A DNA stretch of 36,573 nucleotides, from contig JAHLFK010000056.1 in NCBI GenBank assembly GCA_018883805.1, positions 1-36,573 of the forward strand, in the 5' to 3' direction. The stretch's first letter is position 1, and the number at the start of each line of letters is the position of its first letter. Below are positions 16,988-25,916 of the stretch, piece by piece. Below the pieces are notes generated by a model, which had not been told where the DNA came from, did no database searches, and worked only from the letters and a program-made list of their open reading frames with translations. Source of the stretch: Candidatus Limosilactobacillus merdavium. GTDB lineage: Bacteria; Bacillota; Bacilli; Lactobacillales; Lactobacillaceae. A program made the translations under genes and the position numbers.

Positions 16988-17737
16988 CTATTTTAAGTTT
17001 TCCATTGTCATTGATGCGATAAAGTTCTTAATCCGTTCATTCGGGTTGTTTGAAGAAAAGAACTCTTCTGGAACCCCATCGTAAATAATTTCACCGTCTT
17101 CAACGAAGATAATCTTGTCGGCAATTTGTTTAGCAAATGCCATGTTATGAGTTACGATTACCATCGATTGTTTTTCTTTGGCTAACTGTAAAAGAACTTT
17201 TAGAACACTTAACTCTAACTCTGGATCCAGCGCTGAAGTCGGTTCATCAAGAAGCACATATCGTGGTTTCATCGCTAATGCCCGAGCGATTGCAACCCGT
17301 TGTGCTTGACCACCAGATAGTTCATTGGGATACGCATCACCGTATTCTCCCATCCCCACTTTAGTAAGAAGTTCATTAGCTCGTTCTTGAGCTTCTTTAC
17401 TAGTCATTTTTAAGACTTGGGTGGGACCTTCAATCACATTTCCCAGGACAGTTTTGTGCGGGAAAAGATTATAATCTTGAAATACCATTCCCGTTTCCCG
17501 TCGAACAGCCAGCTTTTCTTTATTGCTTACTCCATTGCTAAAGTCAATATGATGATTGTTAAAGTCAAATTTGCCACTTTCTGGAGTTACCAATAGGTTT
17601 AGTGAACGCAAGATTGTTGATTTCCCTGATCCTGATGGGCCAACCATCACTGTTATTTTGCCTGCCGGAAACTCTAATGAAACATCCTTTAAAACCTGCT
17701 TATTACCGTAACTTTTATTAATCCTAGTTAGTTTCAT
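16988..17737 (-). CDS. Amino-acid (cystine) ABC transporter ATP-binding protein
   Basis: This polar amino acid ABC ATPase of 249 residues has Walker A GPSGSGKST (about 33-41), the Q-loop in VFQDYNLFPH, the signature LSGGQAQRVAIARAL (about 138), Walker B YVLLDEPTSALDPE (about 160) and switch His in VTHNMAFA. It energises the permease encoded 15 bases upstream and is followed by the binding-protein gene 15 bases downstream. The cystine specificity is inferred from the operon. Confidence 0.95.
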   Translation of the reverse strand: MKLTRINKSYGNKQVLKDVSLEFPAGKITVMVGPSGSGKSTILRSLNLLVTPESGKFDFNNHHIDFSNGVSNKEKLAVRRETGMVFQDYNLFPHKTVLGNVIEGPTQVLKMTSKEAQERANELLTKVGMGEYGDAYPNELSGGQAQRVAIARALAMKPRYVLLDEPTSALDPELELSVLKVLLQLAKEKQSMVIVTHNMAFAKQIADKIIFVEDGEIIYDGVPEEFFSSNNPNERIKNFIASMTMENLK

Positions 17738-17752
17738 TTGTTCTTACCTCGT

Positions 17753-18448
17753 TTAACTAATCGTTACTCGACTGCCTAATTTCTTTTCCAAATAATGCTG
17801 AAGTGTCGAGAGAATCGTCGTAAATACCGCATAGATTACGGCTACCAATGAGTACATCAATAAAGGTTGGTAGTTTTCTGCTGCAATTTGTTGACTAACT
17901 TCAAACATTTCAAGAATAGTAATTGAAGCGGCCAATGAAGTGTCCTTAACTAAACTGATGAAGCTGTTAGAAAGTGGTGGTAAGGCAACCTGTAGCGCTT
18001 GGGGAATAATAATCCGCCACAAAATTTGCAGCCGCGTCATCCCGATTGCCTCGCCGGCTTCCCACTGCCCATTAGGAACAGAACTAATTGCTGCACGGAT
18101 TGTTTCTGATGCATATGCCCCTGTATTTAAGGAAAAAGTGATAATTCCCGCAGTAAAAGGTTGCAGCTTAATTCCATGAGGTAATATTCCCTTAATCCTT
18201 AAATACGGTAGTCCGAAGAAGACGATAAACAATTGCACCAGAAGAGGCGTTGAACGAAAGAGCCATACATAAAATTGAGCAATCCATTTAAGAATCATAA
18301 ATGCTCCACCCCGATGTGCAAGACGGATTAGCGCAGTTAACAGAGCAATTATTAATCCGAAGAAAAATGAAATTAGTGCTAGCGGGATAGTATATTTGAA
18401 TCCCGCAGCAAGTAATTGGGGTAACGATGAACTAATTATTTCCCACAT
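17753..18448 (-). CDS. Amino-acid (cystine) ABC transporter permease
   Basis: This HisM/GlnP-type permease of 231 residues has about five membrane spans. The EAA loop GEAIGMTRLQILWRIIIPQA (about 140-159) contacts the ATPase. LFRSTPLLVQLFIVFFGLPY (about 63) is the conserved family region. It lies between the cystathionine lyase and ATPase genes with short gaps, so it is one operon. Confidence 0.95.
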   Translation of the reverse strand: MWEIISSSLPQLLAAGFKYTIPLALISFFFGLIIALLTALIRLAHRGGAFMILKWIAQFYVWLFRSTPLLVQLFIVFFGLPYLRIKGILPHGIKLQPFTAGIITFSLNTGAYASETIRAAISSVPNGQWEAGEAIGMTRLQILWRIIIPQALQVALPPLSNSFISLVKDTSLAASITILEMFEVSQQIAAENYQPLLMYSLVAVIYAVFTTILSTLQHYLEKKLGSRVTIS

Positions 18449-18470
18449 AGCTTGCCTGATCCTTTCTTAG

Positions 18471-19613
18471 TTAATCTAACTGGTTTAATGCTTGTTTCAA
18501 GTCATCAATGATATCTTGATGATCCTCGATTCCAACTGACAAACGAATAAGTTCATCCTTAATGCCGTTCTTTAAGCGAATTTCTCGAGGAATAGAACCA
18601 TGAGTCATCACTGCCGGTACTTCAATCAAACTTTCAATTCCGCCAAGGCTTTCTGCCAGGTCAATCAATTGAAGACTTTCAACAAATTTCTTGGCATCCA
18701 ATCCTTCTTGCAGTTCAAAACTAATCATTGCACCGAAATTGCGCATCTGCTTTGCTGCAATATCATGTCCTGGGAAATCAGATAATCCAGGATAATAAAT
18801 TTTTGCAATCCGGGGATCGTTCTCTAGGAAGTTTACCACTGCAGTTGCGTTTTCCTGATGAACTCGCATCCGTGCACCGAGAGTTTTAATTCCCCGTTGA
18901 AGGAGCCAACTATCATCAGGTCCTAACGTACTACCAATTGAGTTTTGCAGGAATGCTAGTTGCTCAGCAATCTCCTTATCTGATGTCACTGCTAAACCAG
19001 CAACAACATCACTATGCCCGCCAAGATATTTGGTTGCGGAATGAACAACAATATCGGCACCTAAAGTTAACGGTTGTTGGTTATAAGGAGTTGCAAATGT
19101 ATTATCAACGATTGTCTTAATGCCATGCTTCTTTACAATATCAGCAATCGCTTTAATATCAGCAATTTGCAACAACGGATTAGTTGGTGTTTCAAAATAA
19201 ATTGCTACAGTATTATCTTGAATTGCCTTTTCAACCGCATCCAAATCTTGCATATCTACTACGGTAAATTCAAAACCGAAACGTTTCAGAACTTTATTAA
19301 TCAGCCGGAATGTCCCGCCGTAAACATCACTACCAACAACGAAATGATCGCCTTGGGAGAAAAGTGAGAATGCTGCGTGAATCGCTGCCGAACCAGATGA
19401 GAAAGCAAAACCAGCAACACCATGCTCCAATTCAGCAATTAACTTTTCTAACGAAGCACGGGTTGGGTTACCGGTCCGTGCATATTCCCATTTTGGATTG
19501 CCACCCAGTGTATGTTGATGGAAAGTTGATGAACGATAGATTGGAGTTGATACTGCACCAGTTGCTGGGTCTTCACTGTTACCACCATGAATTAGTTGTG
19601 TATTAAATTGCAT
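18471..19613 (-). CDS. Cystathionine gamma-lyase/beta-lyase (Cys/Met metabolism PLP enzyme)
   Basis: This PLP-dependent enzyme of 380 residues belongs to the cystathionine lyase/synthase family. TRASLEKLIAELE and FSSGSAAIHAAFSLF (about 75) bind the cofactor phosphate. ETPTNPLLQIADI (about 150) and VDNTFATPYNQQPLTLGADI (about 180) follow. The PLP lysine is in VHSATKYLGGHSDVVAG (about 200). The start ATG at 19613 follows AAAGGAGATAATCTT. It heads the cystine uptake operon, as in the BspA operon of L. fermentum BR11, where the enzyme (Cgl) acts on cystine and cystathionine. Gamma versus beta specificity cannot be read from sequence alone. Confidence 0.93.
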   Translation of the reverse strand: MQFNTQLIHGGNSEDPATGAVSTPIYRSSTFHQHTLGGNPKWEYARTGNPTRASLEKLIAELEHGVAGFAFSSGSAAIHAAFSLFSQGDHFVVGSDVYGGTFRLINKVLKRFGFEFTVVDMQDLDAVEKAIQDNTVAIYFETPTNPLLQIADIKAIADIVKKHGIKTIVDNTFATPYNQQPLTLGADIVVHSATKYLGGHSDVVAGLAVTSDKEIAEQLAFLQNSIGSTLGPDDSWLLQRGIKTLGARMRVHQENATAVVNFLENDPRIAKIYYPGLSDFPGHDIAAKQMRNFGAMISFELQEGLDAKKFVESLQLIDLAESLGGIESLIEVPAVMTHGSIPREIRLKNGIKDELIRLSVGIEDHQDIIDDLKQALNQLD

Positions 19614-19650
19614 AAGATTATCTCCTTTAAAAATTCTCAAAATTTAGATC

Positions 19651-19690
19651 AAAAAAAGACGCAACTTCAAGATTTCTTGAAATTGCGTCT
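19651..19690 (-). terminator. Attenuator terminator of the cystine operon
   Basis: On the minus strand AGACGCAAT-TTCAAG pairs with CTTGAA-GTTGCGTCT, a 15-bp stem including one U-G pair, with an AAAT loop. A run of T follows (19656-19651). It lies between the leader peptide and the lyase start, so it terminates before the structural genes unless prevented. Confidence 0.93.
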
Positions 19691-19769
19691 TATGCATTAA
19701 CCTCGATACTATTAGCAGGCCAAATTAAATTTGGGTACGCCAAAACGTGGGTCGCATAAGACGCGATCC
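19685..19769 (-). promoter_or_regulatory. Alternative structures of a cysteine attenuator
   Basis: Element 1:2 is a local hairpin GGATCGC(19769-19763)/GCGACCC(19755-19749) starting directly after three Cys codons. Element 2:3 is an exact 11-base match: GCGTCTTATGC (19764-19754) with GCATAAGACGC (19695-19685). This consumes the 5' arm of the terminator, so antiterminator and terminator are mutually exclusive. A ribosome stalled at the Cys codons would cover GGATCGC and free the rest of element 2 for antitermination. The base pairing is seen; the mechanism is inferred from trp/his-type attenuators. Confidence 0.8.
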
Positions 19770-19811
19770 ACAACAACATACAACAGCGTTAACAAATTGA
19801 ATGTTATTCAT
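19725..19811 (-). CDS. 28-residue leader peptide with Cys-Cys-Cys
   Basis: ATG at 19811 follows AGGAGG (19825-19820) with 8 bases of spacing, the best binding site in the neighbourhood. The peptide starts MNNIQFVNAVV, then CCC (codons 12-14, TGT TGT TGT at 19778-19770), then GSRLMRPTFW and RTQI, and stops at TAA (19727-19725). It lies between the operon promoter and an intrinsic terminator. A run of three codons for the amino acid handled by the downstream operon is the mark of a regulatory leader peptide sensing charged tRNA-Cys. No homologue is known to me. Confidence 0.85.
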   Translation of the reverse strand: MNNIQFVNAVVCCCGSRLMRPTFWRTQI

Positions 19812-19835
19812 GACGTTTTCCTCCTAACAAATGAT

Positions 19836-19870
19836 GCTTAAAGATTAACTTATCTTTTGTAAGATGTCAA
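19836..19870 (-). promoter_or_regulatory. Promoter of the cystine operon
   Basis: A perfect -35 TTGACA (19870-19865), a 17-base spacer and -10 TAATCT (19847-19842) read leftward. Predicted start is near 19835, giving a leader of about 180 bases up to the terminator end. Confidence 0.88.
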
Positions 19871-19880
19871 CAAGATTTTT

Positions 19881-19938
19881 TAAAATAAAAAGAGAAGCGT
19901 GTCCACAAATGGCTCTGCACCTGGGCATACGCTTCCTC
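19881..19938 (-). terminator. Terminator after the esterase-like gene
   Basis: On the minus strand GAGGAAGCGT pairs with ACGCTTCTC across an irregular inner stem (19938-19892), followed by TTTTTATTTT. It isolates the cystine operon promoter just downstream. Confidence 0.85.
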
Positions 19939-19942
19939 ATTT

Positions 19943-20809
19943 TTATTTAATTTTCTTATCAAGGAATTGAAGGGCGGTATCGTAAATCGTTTGGCTCCAG
20001 AAATCACGTTCATGATTTGCACCGGTAACCCGATAAGCTTCGACACTTGCCCCAACTGATTGTAATTTTTCATACATTTTTTCCATCTGGTGATATGGAA
20101 CAACCTTATCTGCATCACCATGGAACAGTTGGAATGGTGGATATTGTTTTCCTTCTTCAACATGGTAGAGCGGACTCATTTCGTGCATAATTTCTGGCCA
20201 CTTCTTTTTATCCGTGCCGAATAAGCAGTATTCCAAAAGCTCACTTCCTGGAACGCCAGCAGTATATTTGAATGTATCTTCAACATCCATTGGTGCAAAA
20301 CAAGAAACAACTGCCGAGACAGCATCAGATTGTTCTGCATAATCAGCGGTCTTATATTTTGGATCATCACCGGTTAATCCGACTAACATTGCGGCATTGG
20401 CACCTGATGAAGTTCCCCAAATAGCAACCCGCTTGGGGTCAATTGCATACTTTTTTGCGTTTGCCCGTAAAAAGCGAATGGCAGTTTTTACGTCTTGTAA
20501 GAATGCAGGGAAAGCATGCCCATCAAGGGAATTCCGATGTTGAACAGTTGCCACAACATAACCGTGGTTTACAAATTGGACCAATTCAGGAATTTTTTCA
20601 CCCAACGTTGGCAACCGCCAAGAACTACCTTGCACAAAAACAATTAAGGGACGTGGTTCAGTAACATAATCTTGTGGATAACGTTGTGTCCATGGAGTTA
20701 ATAACTCAAGTTTGAGTGCTTCGCCATCGGCAGCAGCATAAACCACATTCTCGATTAAGCGAACTTGTCCGCTAAGATTTGGGTTATTTTTGATCTCATG
20801 AATTGCCAT
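19943..20809 (-). CDS. Alpha/beta hydrolase, esterase/lipase-like
   Basis: This protein of 288 residues has the alpha/beta hydrolase fold. FVQGSSW (about 50) corresponds to the oxyanion HGGxW element. The nucleophile is in WGTSSGANAAML (GxSxG). Asp lies in FHGDADKVVP and His in GANHERDFW, a complete triad. It resembles the BD-FAE/carboxylesterase group that removes acyl groups from plant or short-chain esters; the substrate is unknown. I prefer ATG at 20809 (MAIHEIKNN) because GGTGA sits before it; the ATG at 20821 has no binding site. The start lies inside the end of the phosphoglycerate mutase gene (14-base overlap), implying translational coupling. Confidence 0.88.
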   Translation of the reverse strand: MAIHEIKNNPNLSGQVRLIENVVYAAADGEALKLELLTPWTQRYPQDYVTEPRPLIVFVQGSSWRLPTLGEKIPELVQFVNHGYVVATVQHRNSLDGHAFPAFLQDVKTAIRFLRANAKKYAIDPKRVAIWGTSSGANAAMLVGLTGDDPKYKTADYAEQSDAVSAVVSCFAPMDVEDTFKYTAGVPGSELLEYCLFGTDKKKWPEIMHEMSPLYHVEEGKQYPPFQLFHGDADKVVPYHQMEKMYEKLQSVGASVEAYRVTGANHERDFWSQTIYDTALQFLDKKIK

Positions 20810-21494
20810 TTTCTTCACCATCCATTGTAATAAAAGTCTTTTTAAGGATATTTAAGGCTGGATCAAATTCATACAAGATTGGTTTACCATTTGGCACTTC
20901 AACCTTATCGATTTGGTCGTCAGGGATCTGATCAAGGTACTTAATAAGTGCCCGTAAAGAACTCCCATGCGCAACAATCAACTGATTTTTACCATCTAAT
21001 AGTCGCGGAGCAATCTGGTCTTCCCAATATGGCAGTAAGCGTTTTTGAGTCATTGCTAGGCTTTCACTATAAGGCATCTTAACACCGAGACGATCATATC
21101 GTCGTTCATGCTGACGTTCCTTTAGTTTTGGTGGAACTTCACTATAGCCCCGACGCCAGCGATGGAGCTGTTCAGCACCAACTTCTTCTTTGACCTTTGC
21201 TTTGTTCAACCCACTTAGAGCGCCATAATGACGTTCATTCAACCGCCATGTTTTATGAACTGGAATATAAAGTTGATCAATCCGTTCCAAAATAATATCC
21301 ATTGTCTTGATTGCCCGTGACATGTAAGAAGTATGAGCATCGTCGAATTGGATGCCCATCTTTGCTAACTCGTCACCAACCATTTTACCTTGTTCAATTC
21401 CCTTTTCGGTCAGTGGAACATCGGTCCATCCTGTGAAAATATTATCTCGATTGGCCTGACTCTGACCATGACGAACTATTACTAACTTTGCCAT
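20796..21494 (-). CDS. gpmA: 2,3-bisphosphoglycerate-dependent phosphoglycerate mutase
   Basis: This histidine phosphatase superfamily protein of 232 residues interconverts 3- and 2-phosphoglycerate. VRHGQSQANRDNIFTGW (7-23) contains the phosphorylated His. RLNERHYGALSGLNK (about 84) and VAHGSSLRALIKYLD (about 175) are the other active-site blocks. The usual ALQGLNK and AHGNSLRAL are changed to ALSGLNK and AHGSSLRAL, suggesting a divergent paralogue. Pairing with an esterase is unusual, so a second role is possible. Confidence 0.88.
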   Translation of the reverse strand: MAKLVIVRHGQSQANRDNIFTGWTDVPLTEKGIEQGKMVGDELAKMGIQFDDAHTSYMSRAIKTMDIILERIDQLYIPVHKTWRLNERHYGALSGLNKAKVKEEVGAEQLHRWRRGYSEVPPKLKERQHERRYDRLGVKMPYSESLAMTQKRLLPYWEDQIAPRLLDGKNQLIVAHGSSLRALIKYLDQIPDDQIDKVEVPNGKPILYEFDPALNILKKTFITMDGEENGNS

Positions 21495-21601
21495 TCTTAG
21501 CCACTCCTTTGCCTTTATCTATGATACAGCATTTGTGTACGATTGAACAGCTTAGAGCGCCAGCTAATAGTTGATTTTATACCCATCATATAACCGCAAT
21601 T

Positions 21602-22558
21602 CTAGTAAATAAATGTCTTAATGATCACCATTAAAATTGGAATCACTACAATACTCAATACCGTGGTCTCGGTCACCATAATGGCTGCATAGTTTGAATC
21701 GGCATGATAAAGTTTAGAAACGACCGGTGCATTAGTCATCACTGGCATTGCCGCCTGCAAAATGAAAACTTGCTTCATCAAAGGTGACATACTGTGACTT
21801 GGAAGTACTAGCAATGCCATTAAAACAGGAGCAAAGAGGAAACGCCCCAATAGGATTCCCCAAGCATCACGAGTTAACCGAACCCGACTTAATCCAGCGT
21901 TAGAAATTGCAATCCCAATGAAGATCATCGACAGTGGAATCGTCAAACTACCAATATAGTTAAAGGTACTCATCAGAAACTTCGGCAAGTGAATATGGAG
22001 GATGACTAAAATCACCCCAATAATAAAACCAAGCAGTGGTGGTGAGAAAATTTTCCCAAGTGCTTGCTTAACATTGATCTTAGCGCTATGCATCCCATCA
22101 CGTTGGATCAACCAAACTCCAAGGGTCCAAAAGAAAGTCGTATTCGCCATATAGTAGACTAATACGTATGGAATCGATGAGTTGCCGAATAGTGCTAAGT
22201 TAATTGGCAACCCAATAAAAACCGTATTAGAGTTAAAGAACATTGATGAAAATAGCCCAATATGGGAGCGTTTAATTCTAATTGCACGGGCAACCGCGAA
22301 TGATAGCGCAAATAAGATAATCATCGAAATAACTGGGTACCGCAAATCTGGTAGCAAAGTTCTTAACTCATCAGTTGAAAAGTCATGCATGATATTCTTA
22401 ATCATGTAGCATGGCAAAGCTACTTGAGTAACTATTTTAGAAATAATCCGTGGTGACTGTTCATTAAACCAGTGACGTTCATTCATTACAAAGCCCACAA
22501 TGACCATTAGTAAGATCACTGCAACGCCTGATACAGCCGAAAGAAAAACCGTTAACAT
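21602..22558 (-). CDS. AEC-family permease (malate/auxin-carrier type)
   Basis: This membrane protein of 318 residues has about ten spans in two halves, typical of the auxin efflux carrier family that includes MleP malate permeases. FNSNTVFIGLPINLALFG (about 110) and the later PVMTNAPVVSKLY and ATETT-like (MVTETTVLSIV) segments are family landmarks. It could carry malate for the mleS enzyme, but the two genes are not adjacent, so this is only a possibility. It has no close operon partner. Confidence 0.85.
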   Translation of the reverse strand: MLTVFLSAVSGVAVILLMVIVGFVMNERHWFNEQSPRIISKIVTQVALPCYMIKNIMHDFSTDELRTLLPDLRYPVISMIILFALSFAVARAIRIKRSHIGLFSSMFFNSNTVFIGLPINLALFGNSSIPYVLVYYMANTTFFWTLGVWLIQRDGMHSAKINVKQALGKIFSPPLLGFIIGVILVILHIHLPKFLMSTFNYIGSLTIPLSMIFIGIAISNAGLSRVRLTRDAWGILLGRFLFAPVLMALLVLPSHSMSPLMKQVFILQAAMPVMTNAPVVSKLYHADSNYAAIMVTETTVLSIVVIPILMVIIKTFIY

Positions 22559-22639
22559 CTACTTTATCGCCCCTTAAAAAAGTTCACTTTCTAATGGTAC
22601 TCTTCTCTAAAGTAGATGCAACGGTTCAAATTTGATTAA

Positions 22640-23605
22640 TTATTTTTGATTCAAAATTACAGAAAATTCAATATCTTGATCAGCTGGAATATGGTAGCGT
22701 TCTTCAACGTCCGCACCCCAACTATCAATTCCACCGACACCACGGACTGCGCCGGCAATCACTAGGACGGTCCGCCGTGCTAATGGCAGTTCTTCAATAT
22801 GAGTTGCTGATTCTAGCTCTTCAGCTGTATATGGTAAACAACTAAAGTTAAATGGCTTCTCACTCTGACCAATTTTAAGTGTAAATGGTTCAGTTGAGTG
22901 ATCGGCATTATTTTCAGTTATTTCCCGGGTAATACTCAATTGTTTAGTTGCCATATGCATTCCATTTTCCTGTGGAACAAGATACTTAGTAACTGGCAAA
23001 CCATCAACATGGTAGCGGCCTTCGTGAGCCCCTGCCATCCGATCAGGGTAGGTTTCCCCCGAAAGACCTTCGTAATCAAATCCGGTTGCTGTGGTTGGCA
23101 TTATGAACCGTAGTCCGAATACTGATAGTTCAGGCAAATCAGGATGACCAAAGTAGTGCGCAGTGAGCTTAATTTGTCCATCTGCTGTAACAAGGTAGGT
23201 AACTGTTACCTTAGTTGCAGGAACTGTTAGAGTTTCATAAGTAAAGGTAATCTTTACTCGTTCAGCTGTCTCGTGGTTAGAGAATTTGTTGGTTTCTGGT
23301 GCAATTGGTAACTTTTCAAAATGATGATCATCAACGGTTAAGTCGGTTTGTTCACCTAAACATTTAGCAAAGGTATCAGCCGCGATCCATTGTGCTGACT
23401 TAATATTAAAGCCACTTCCACGATCGTTATCAGTAGTTGCTCGCCAATAGGTTGGTGTTGGTACTCGGTATAACCATTCCTTACCGTTCAACTTCAGTGA
23501 TTCCAGGCCACCCTTTTCATAACTAAAAATGTAATGGAAGTCGTCACCACCAAGTCCCAGCGTTCCGTCACCGTAAATTACGTGTAATTTATTTGTGTAA
23601 GCCAT
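22640..23605 (-). CDS. lacM: Beta-galactosidase small subunit LacM
   Basis: This subunit of 321 residues is the C-terminal domain 5 portion of a split GH2 beta-galactosidase. It contains [33 protein letters not shown] (about 45; it completes the LacL active site) and [21 protein letters not shown] near the end. The start ATG at 23605 follows GGAGGT with slightly long spacing and lies 17 bases inside the end of lacL, the standard lacLM overlap that couples translation to give a heterodimer. Confidence 0.95.
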   Translation of the reverse strand: MAYTNKLHVIYGDGTLGLGGDDFHYIFSYEKGGLESLKLNGKEWLYRVPTPTYWRATTDNDRGSGFNIKSAQWIAADTFAKCLGEQTDLTVDDHHFEKLPIAPETNKFSNHETAERVKITFTYETLTVPATKVTVTYLVTADGQIKLTAHYFGHPDLPELSVFGLRFIMPTTATGFDYEGLSGETYPDRMAGAHEGRYHVDGLPVTKYLVPQENGMHMATKQLSITREITENNADHSTEPFTLKIGQSEKPFNFSCLPYTAEELESATHIEELPLARRTVLVIAGAVRGVGGIDSWGADVEERYHIPADQDIEFSVILNQK

Positions 23606-25538
23606 AGTAATACCGTACCTCCTGCATAGCTGGTTTTGGTGTCCGATCTGCAAACATTAATCCATCCCCAGAGAATTCATAATCTGAGTGACGATCATCA
23701 AAGTCACCACCATAACGCATAACCATTTGACCGCTAACTGGATCCTTTACTTGAATTGCCTGATCAATAAAGTCCCAAATAAAGCCACCAAAGTATTGTG
23801 GATACTTATCAAGTAATTCGATGTATGATCCCATTCCACCATCAGAATTCCCCATGTCATGCATGTATTCACATTCCATGAACGGCTTGTCTGGGTTATT
23901 CTTCAGGTATTCTTCAACCTGCTTTGGTGGTAGGTACATCCAACTTTCGACGTCTGAAAGTTCATCACGATAGTCATGAGTTTGTCCTTCAGGCAAGTAA
24001 TTTTCTTCTTTCAAGCTTGAAATTTGGTTACTGTAATTATGGGTATGACAAACGCCCTCATAATGGACTAGGCGACTATCATCATGTTCTTTATAGAACT
24101 GTTGCATTGCGACCATATTGTCCCCAGCAAACGATTCATTCCCTAATGACCAGAATAAGATAGCTGTGTGGTTCTTGAAGAATTCGTAATTGCTCCGTGC
24201 CCGATCAACTACAACTTCTTTCCATTGTGGAACTGATCCAGGAACATTGTATGATGGTTCAATCTTCCCCATCTTTTGCCAAGTTGCGTGTGATTCAAGG
24301 TTGTTTTCAGCCATCATGTAAATACCGTTTTGATCACATAGGTAATACCATGGAATTTGATCTGGGTAGTGACAAGTCCGGACAGCATTAATGTTGTTTT
24401 CCTTAAATGTCTGAATATCACTGGTCATATCTGCCATTGTTACTGAACGGCCACGGTGATCATCCCATTCATGACGGTTAACACCATTGATAATTAGTCG
24501 TTTTCCATTCAAAAGGACAACATGATCTGGACTAATCTCAATCCTGCGGAAACCAAATTGGTATGGAACCAATTCAATTAATTTTCCATTTTCATCTTTA
24601 ATTTCAATAAGTAATTGGTAAAGATATGAGTCATGATTATCCCAAAGGTGAACATCCTTAAATTCTTCAGGTCCAACTTTGACGTCCGCAGCAATTGCTT
24701 TGGTTTCATCTAATAAAGTTGTTCCCTCATGATCTTTAACTAGTACATGGACATTACCTGCTTCTTCACCAGTAAATTTCAAGCTGAGTGCTAACTCACC
24801 ATCACGGTAATTATCGGCTACCCGTGGCTTTAGAGTAAAGTCCTCTAAGTGGGTTACTGGTTGGGCAAGTAGTTCTACACTCCTAAAGATTCCGGAGAAC
24901 CGGAACATGTCCTGATCTTCAATCCATGAAGCAGTGCTGTGCTTAAATACTTCCACTGCCATTACGTTATCTTCGTCTTGAATATATGGTGTTAGATCAA
25001 ATTCTGAAGGAGTAAAACTATCCTCAGCGTAGCCAATAAAGTGACCATTAAGCCACAGGTACATGGAGCGTTCGACCCCTTCAAACCGTACCCGAATTTG
25101 CTTACCGCGAAGGCTATCATCCAGGTCAAAGCGTTTCAGATAAAGGCCGACAGTATTATCCTTACCCTCGCTGAATGAGCCTTCTTCAGGATCATCTTGA
25201 CTTAATGCATAAGCTGGACGACGATAGATTTTCCCTTCCCAAGGAATTAACGTATTGATGTAATTATTCTGTGCGTAATCACTTAATTCAATTTCACTTG
25301 GAACATCAATTTGCCCAAAATCACTAGCATCAAAATCTGCTTTATAAAAGTCCTTAATCCTTTCTTGAGGCGTTTGTGCAAATTTGAATTGCCACTGACC
25401 ATCAAGACTTTGTTTAAAACTGCTCTTATGGCTTTGCCACTCTGCATAATCACGATAGAAATGGTGGTCACTGTGTGCTGGCAACTGGTTAACCCGGAAA
25501 GTCTCCGGATCATCCAACCATTTAATATCTGCTTCCAT
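23589..25538 (-). CDS. lacL: Beta-galactosidase large subunit LacL
   Basis: This GH2 subunit of 649 residues hydrolyses lactose. A jelly-roll sugar-binding domain (about 40-215), an Ig-like domain (about 220-320) and the TIM barrel follow. The acid/base Glu is in [14 protein letters not shown] and the nucleophile in [15 protein letters not shown] choose ATG at 25538 ([21 protein letters not shown]); TTG six bases earlier is less likely after AGGAGG. A catabolite response element sits upstream (25576-25589). Confidence 0.96.
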   Translation of the reverse strand: MEADIKWLDDPETFRVNQLPAHSDHHFYRDYAEWQSHKSSFKQSLDGQWQFKFAQTPQERIKDFYKADFDASDFGQIDVPSEIELSDYAQNNYINTLIPWEGKIYRRPAYALSQDDPEEGSFSEGKDNTVGLYLKRFDLDDSLRGKQIRVRFEGVERSMYLWLNGHFIGYAEDSFTPSEFDLTPYIQDEDNVMAVEVFKHSTASWIEDQDMFRFSGIFRSVELLAQPVTHLEDFTLKPRVADNYRDGELALSLKFTGEEAGNVHVLVKDHEGTTLLDETKAIAADVKVGPEEFKDVHLWDNHDSYLYQLLIEIKDENGKLIELVPYQFGFRRIEISPDHVVLLNGKRLIINGVNRHEWDDHRGRSVTMADMTSDIQTFKENNINAVRTCHYPDQIPWYYLCDQNGIYMMAENNLESHATWQKMGKIEPSYNVPGSVPQWKEVVVDRARSNYEFFKNHTAILFWSLGNESFAGDNMVAMQQFYKEHDDSRLVHYEGVCHTHNYSNQISSLKEENYLPEGQTHDYRDELSDVESWMYLPPKQVEEYLKNNPDKPFMECEYMHDMGNSDGGMGSYIELLDKYPQYFGGFIWDFIDQAIQVKDPVSGQMVMRYGGDFDDRHSDYEFSGDGLMFADRTPKPAMQEVRYYYGLHK

Positions 25539-25575
25539 CGACAAAATTCCTCCTCAAAAAATCATTACATTTTAA

Positions 25576-25589
25576 GTATAGCGCTTTCA
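25576..25589 (-). promoter_or_regulatory. Catabolite response element (cre) upstream of lacL
   Basis: TGAAAGCGCTATAC on the minus strand matches the cre core TGAAANCGNT with departures only at the end. It overlaps a possible -10 TATACT, so CcpA binding would repress lacLM when glucose is present. CcpA control is established for such sites; this one is predicted. Confidence 0.65.
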
Positions 25590-25745
25590 TTGCCTTAAAG
25601 ATAGGAATTCATAAACATTAGAAGCCGAAGATGACTATTTTCCATCAGAGAAAATAGCGTAATGCCGCGATTCACAGGTATTAATTAACTGGAATAAATT
25701 TTTAGTTAAGCTTTATCAGTAGTCTCATCACGGGAAAATTTTAAA
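25590..25745. other. Intergenic stretch, no gene seen
   Basis: Between the lacL promoter region and the tRNA-Leu terminator I see no ORF with a ribosome binding site and no strong hairpin. Confidence 0.4.
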
Positions 25746-25782
25746 ACAAAAAAAGCACCTAACCAATCAGTTAGGTACTTTT
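25746..25782 (-). terminator. Terminator after tRNA-Leu
   Basis: On the minus strand GTACCTAAC pairs with GTTAGGTGC, with TGATTG as loop, and TTTTTTTG follows. Confidence 0.88.
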
Positions 25783-25787
25783 AGTAG

Positions 25788-25874
25788 TGCGGCTGAGAGG
25801 ACTTGAACCTCCACGGTCATATAACGACCATAAGATCCTTAATCTTACGCGTCTGCCAGTTCCGCCACAGCCGC
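25788..25874 (-). tRNA. tRNA-Leu (anticodon AAG)
   Basis: An 87-base cloverleaf with a long variable arm: acceptor GCGGCTG/CAGCCGC, D-arm GCG...CGC, anticodon stem TAAGA/TCTTA with loop TTAAGGA, giving anticodon AAG (CUU codon). The variable arm TGGTC...GACC(G) and T-loop TTCAAGT are class II features expected for Leu. The 3' CCA is not encoded. A34 would need conversion to inosine to read other codons. Confidence 0.95.
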
Positions 25875-25887
25875 ATCAACAAATAAT

Positions 25888-25916
25888 AGTATAGCAAGTG
25901 ACCCACTATTTTGCAA
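25888..25916 (-). promoter_or_regulatory. Promoter of tRNA-Leu
   Basis: TTGCAA (25916-25911), 17-base spacer, TATACT (25893-25888) read leftward into the tRNA. The -35 directly abuts the end of the upstream sprT-like gene. Confidence 0.8.

Noticed and set aside
19651..19830. T-box or SAM riboswitch before the cystathionine lyase gene
   Set aside because: No T-box or SAM-I core sequence; the Cys-rich translated leader with mutually exclusive hairpins explains the region better.
19867..20163. Second reading frame inside the esterase-like gene
   Set aside because: It is a shadow frame over conserved catalytic sequence and runs through a terminator.
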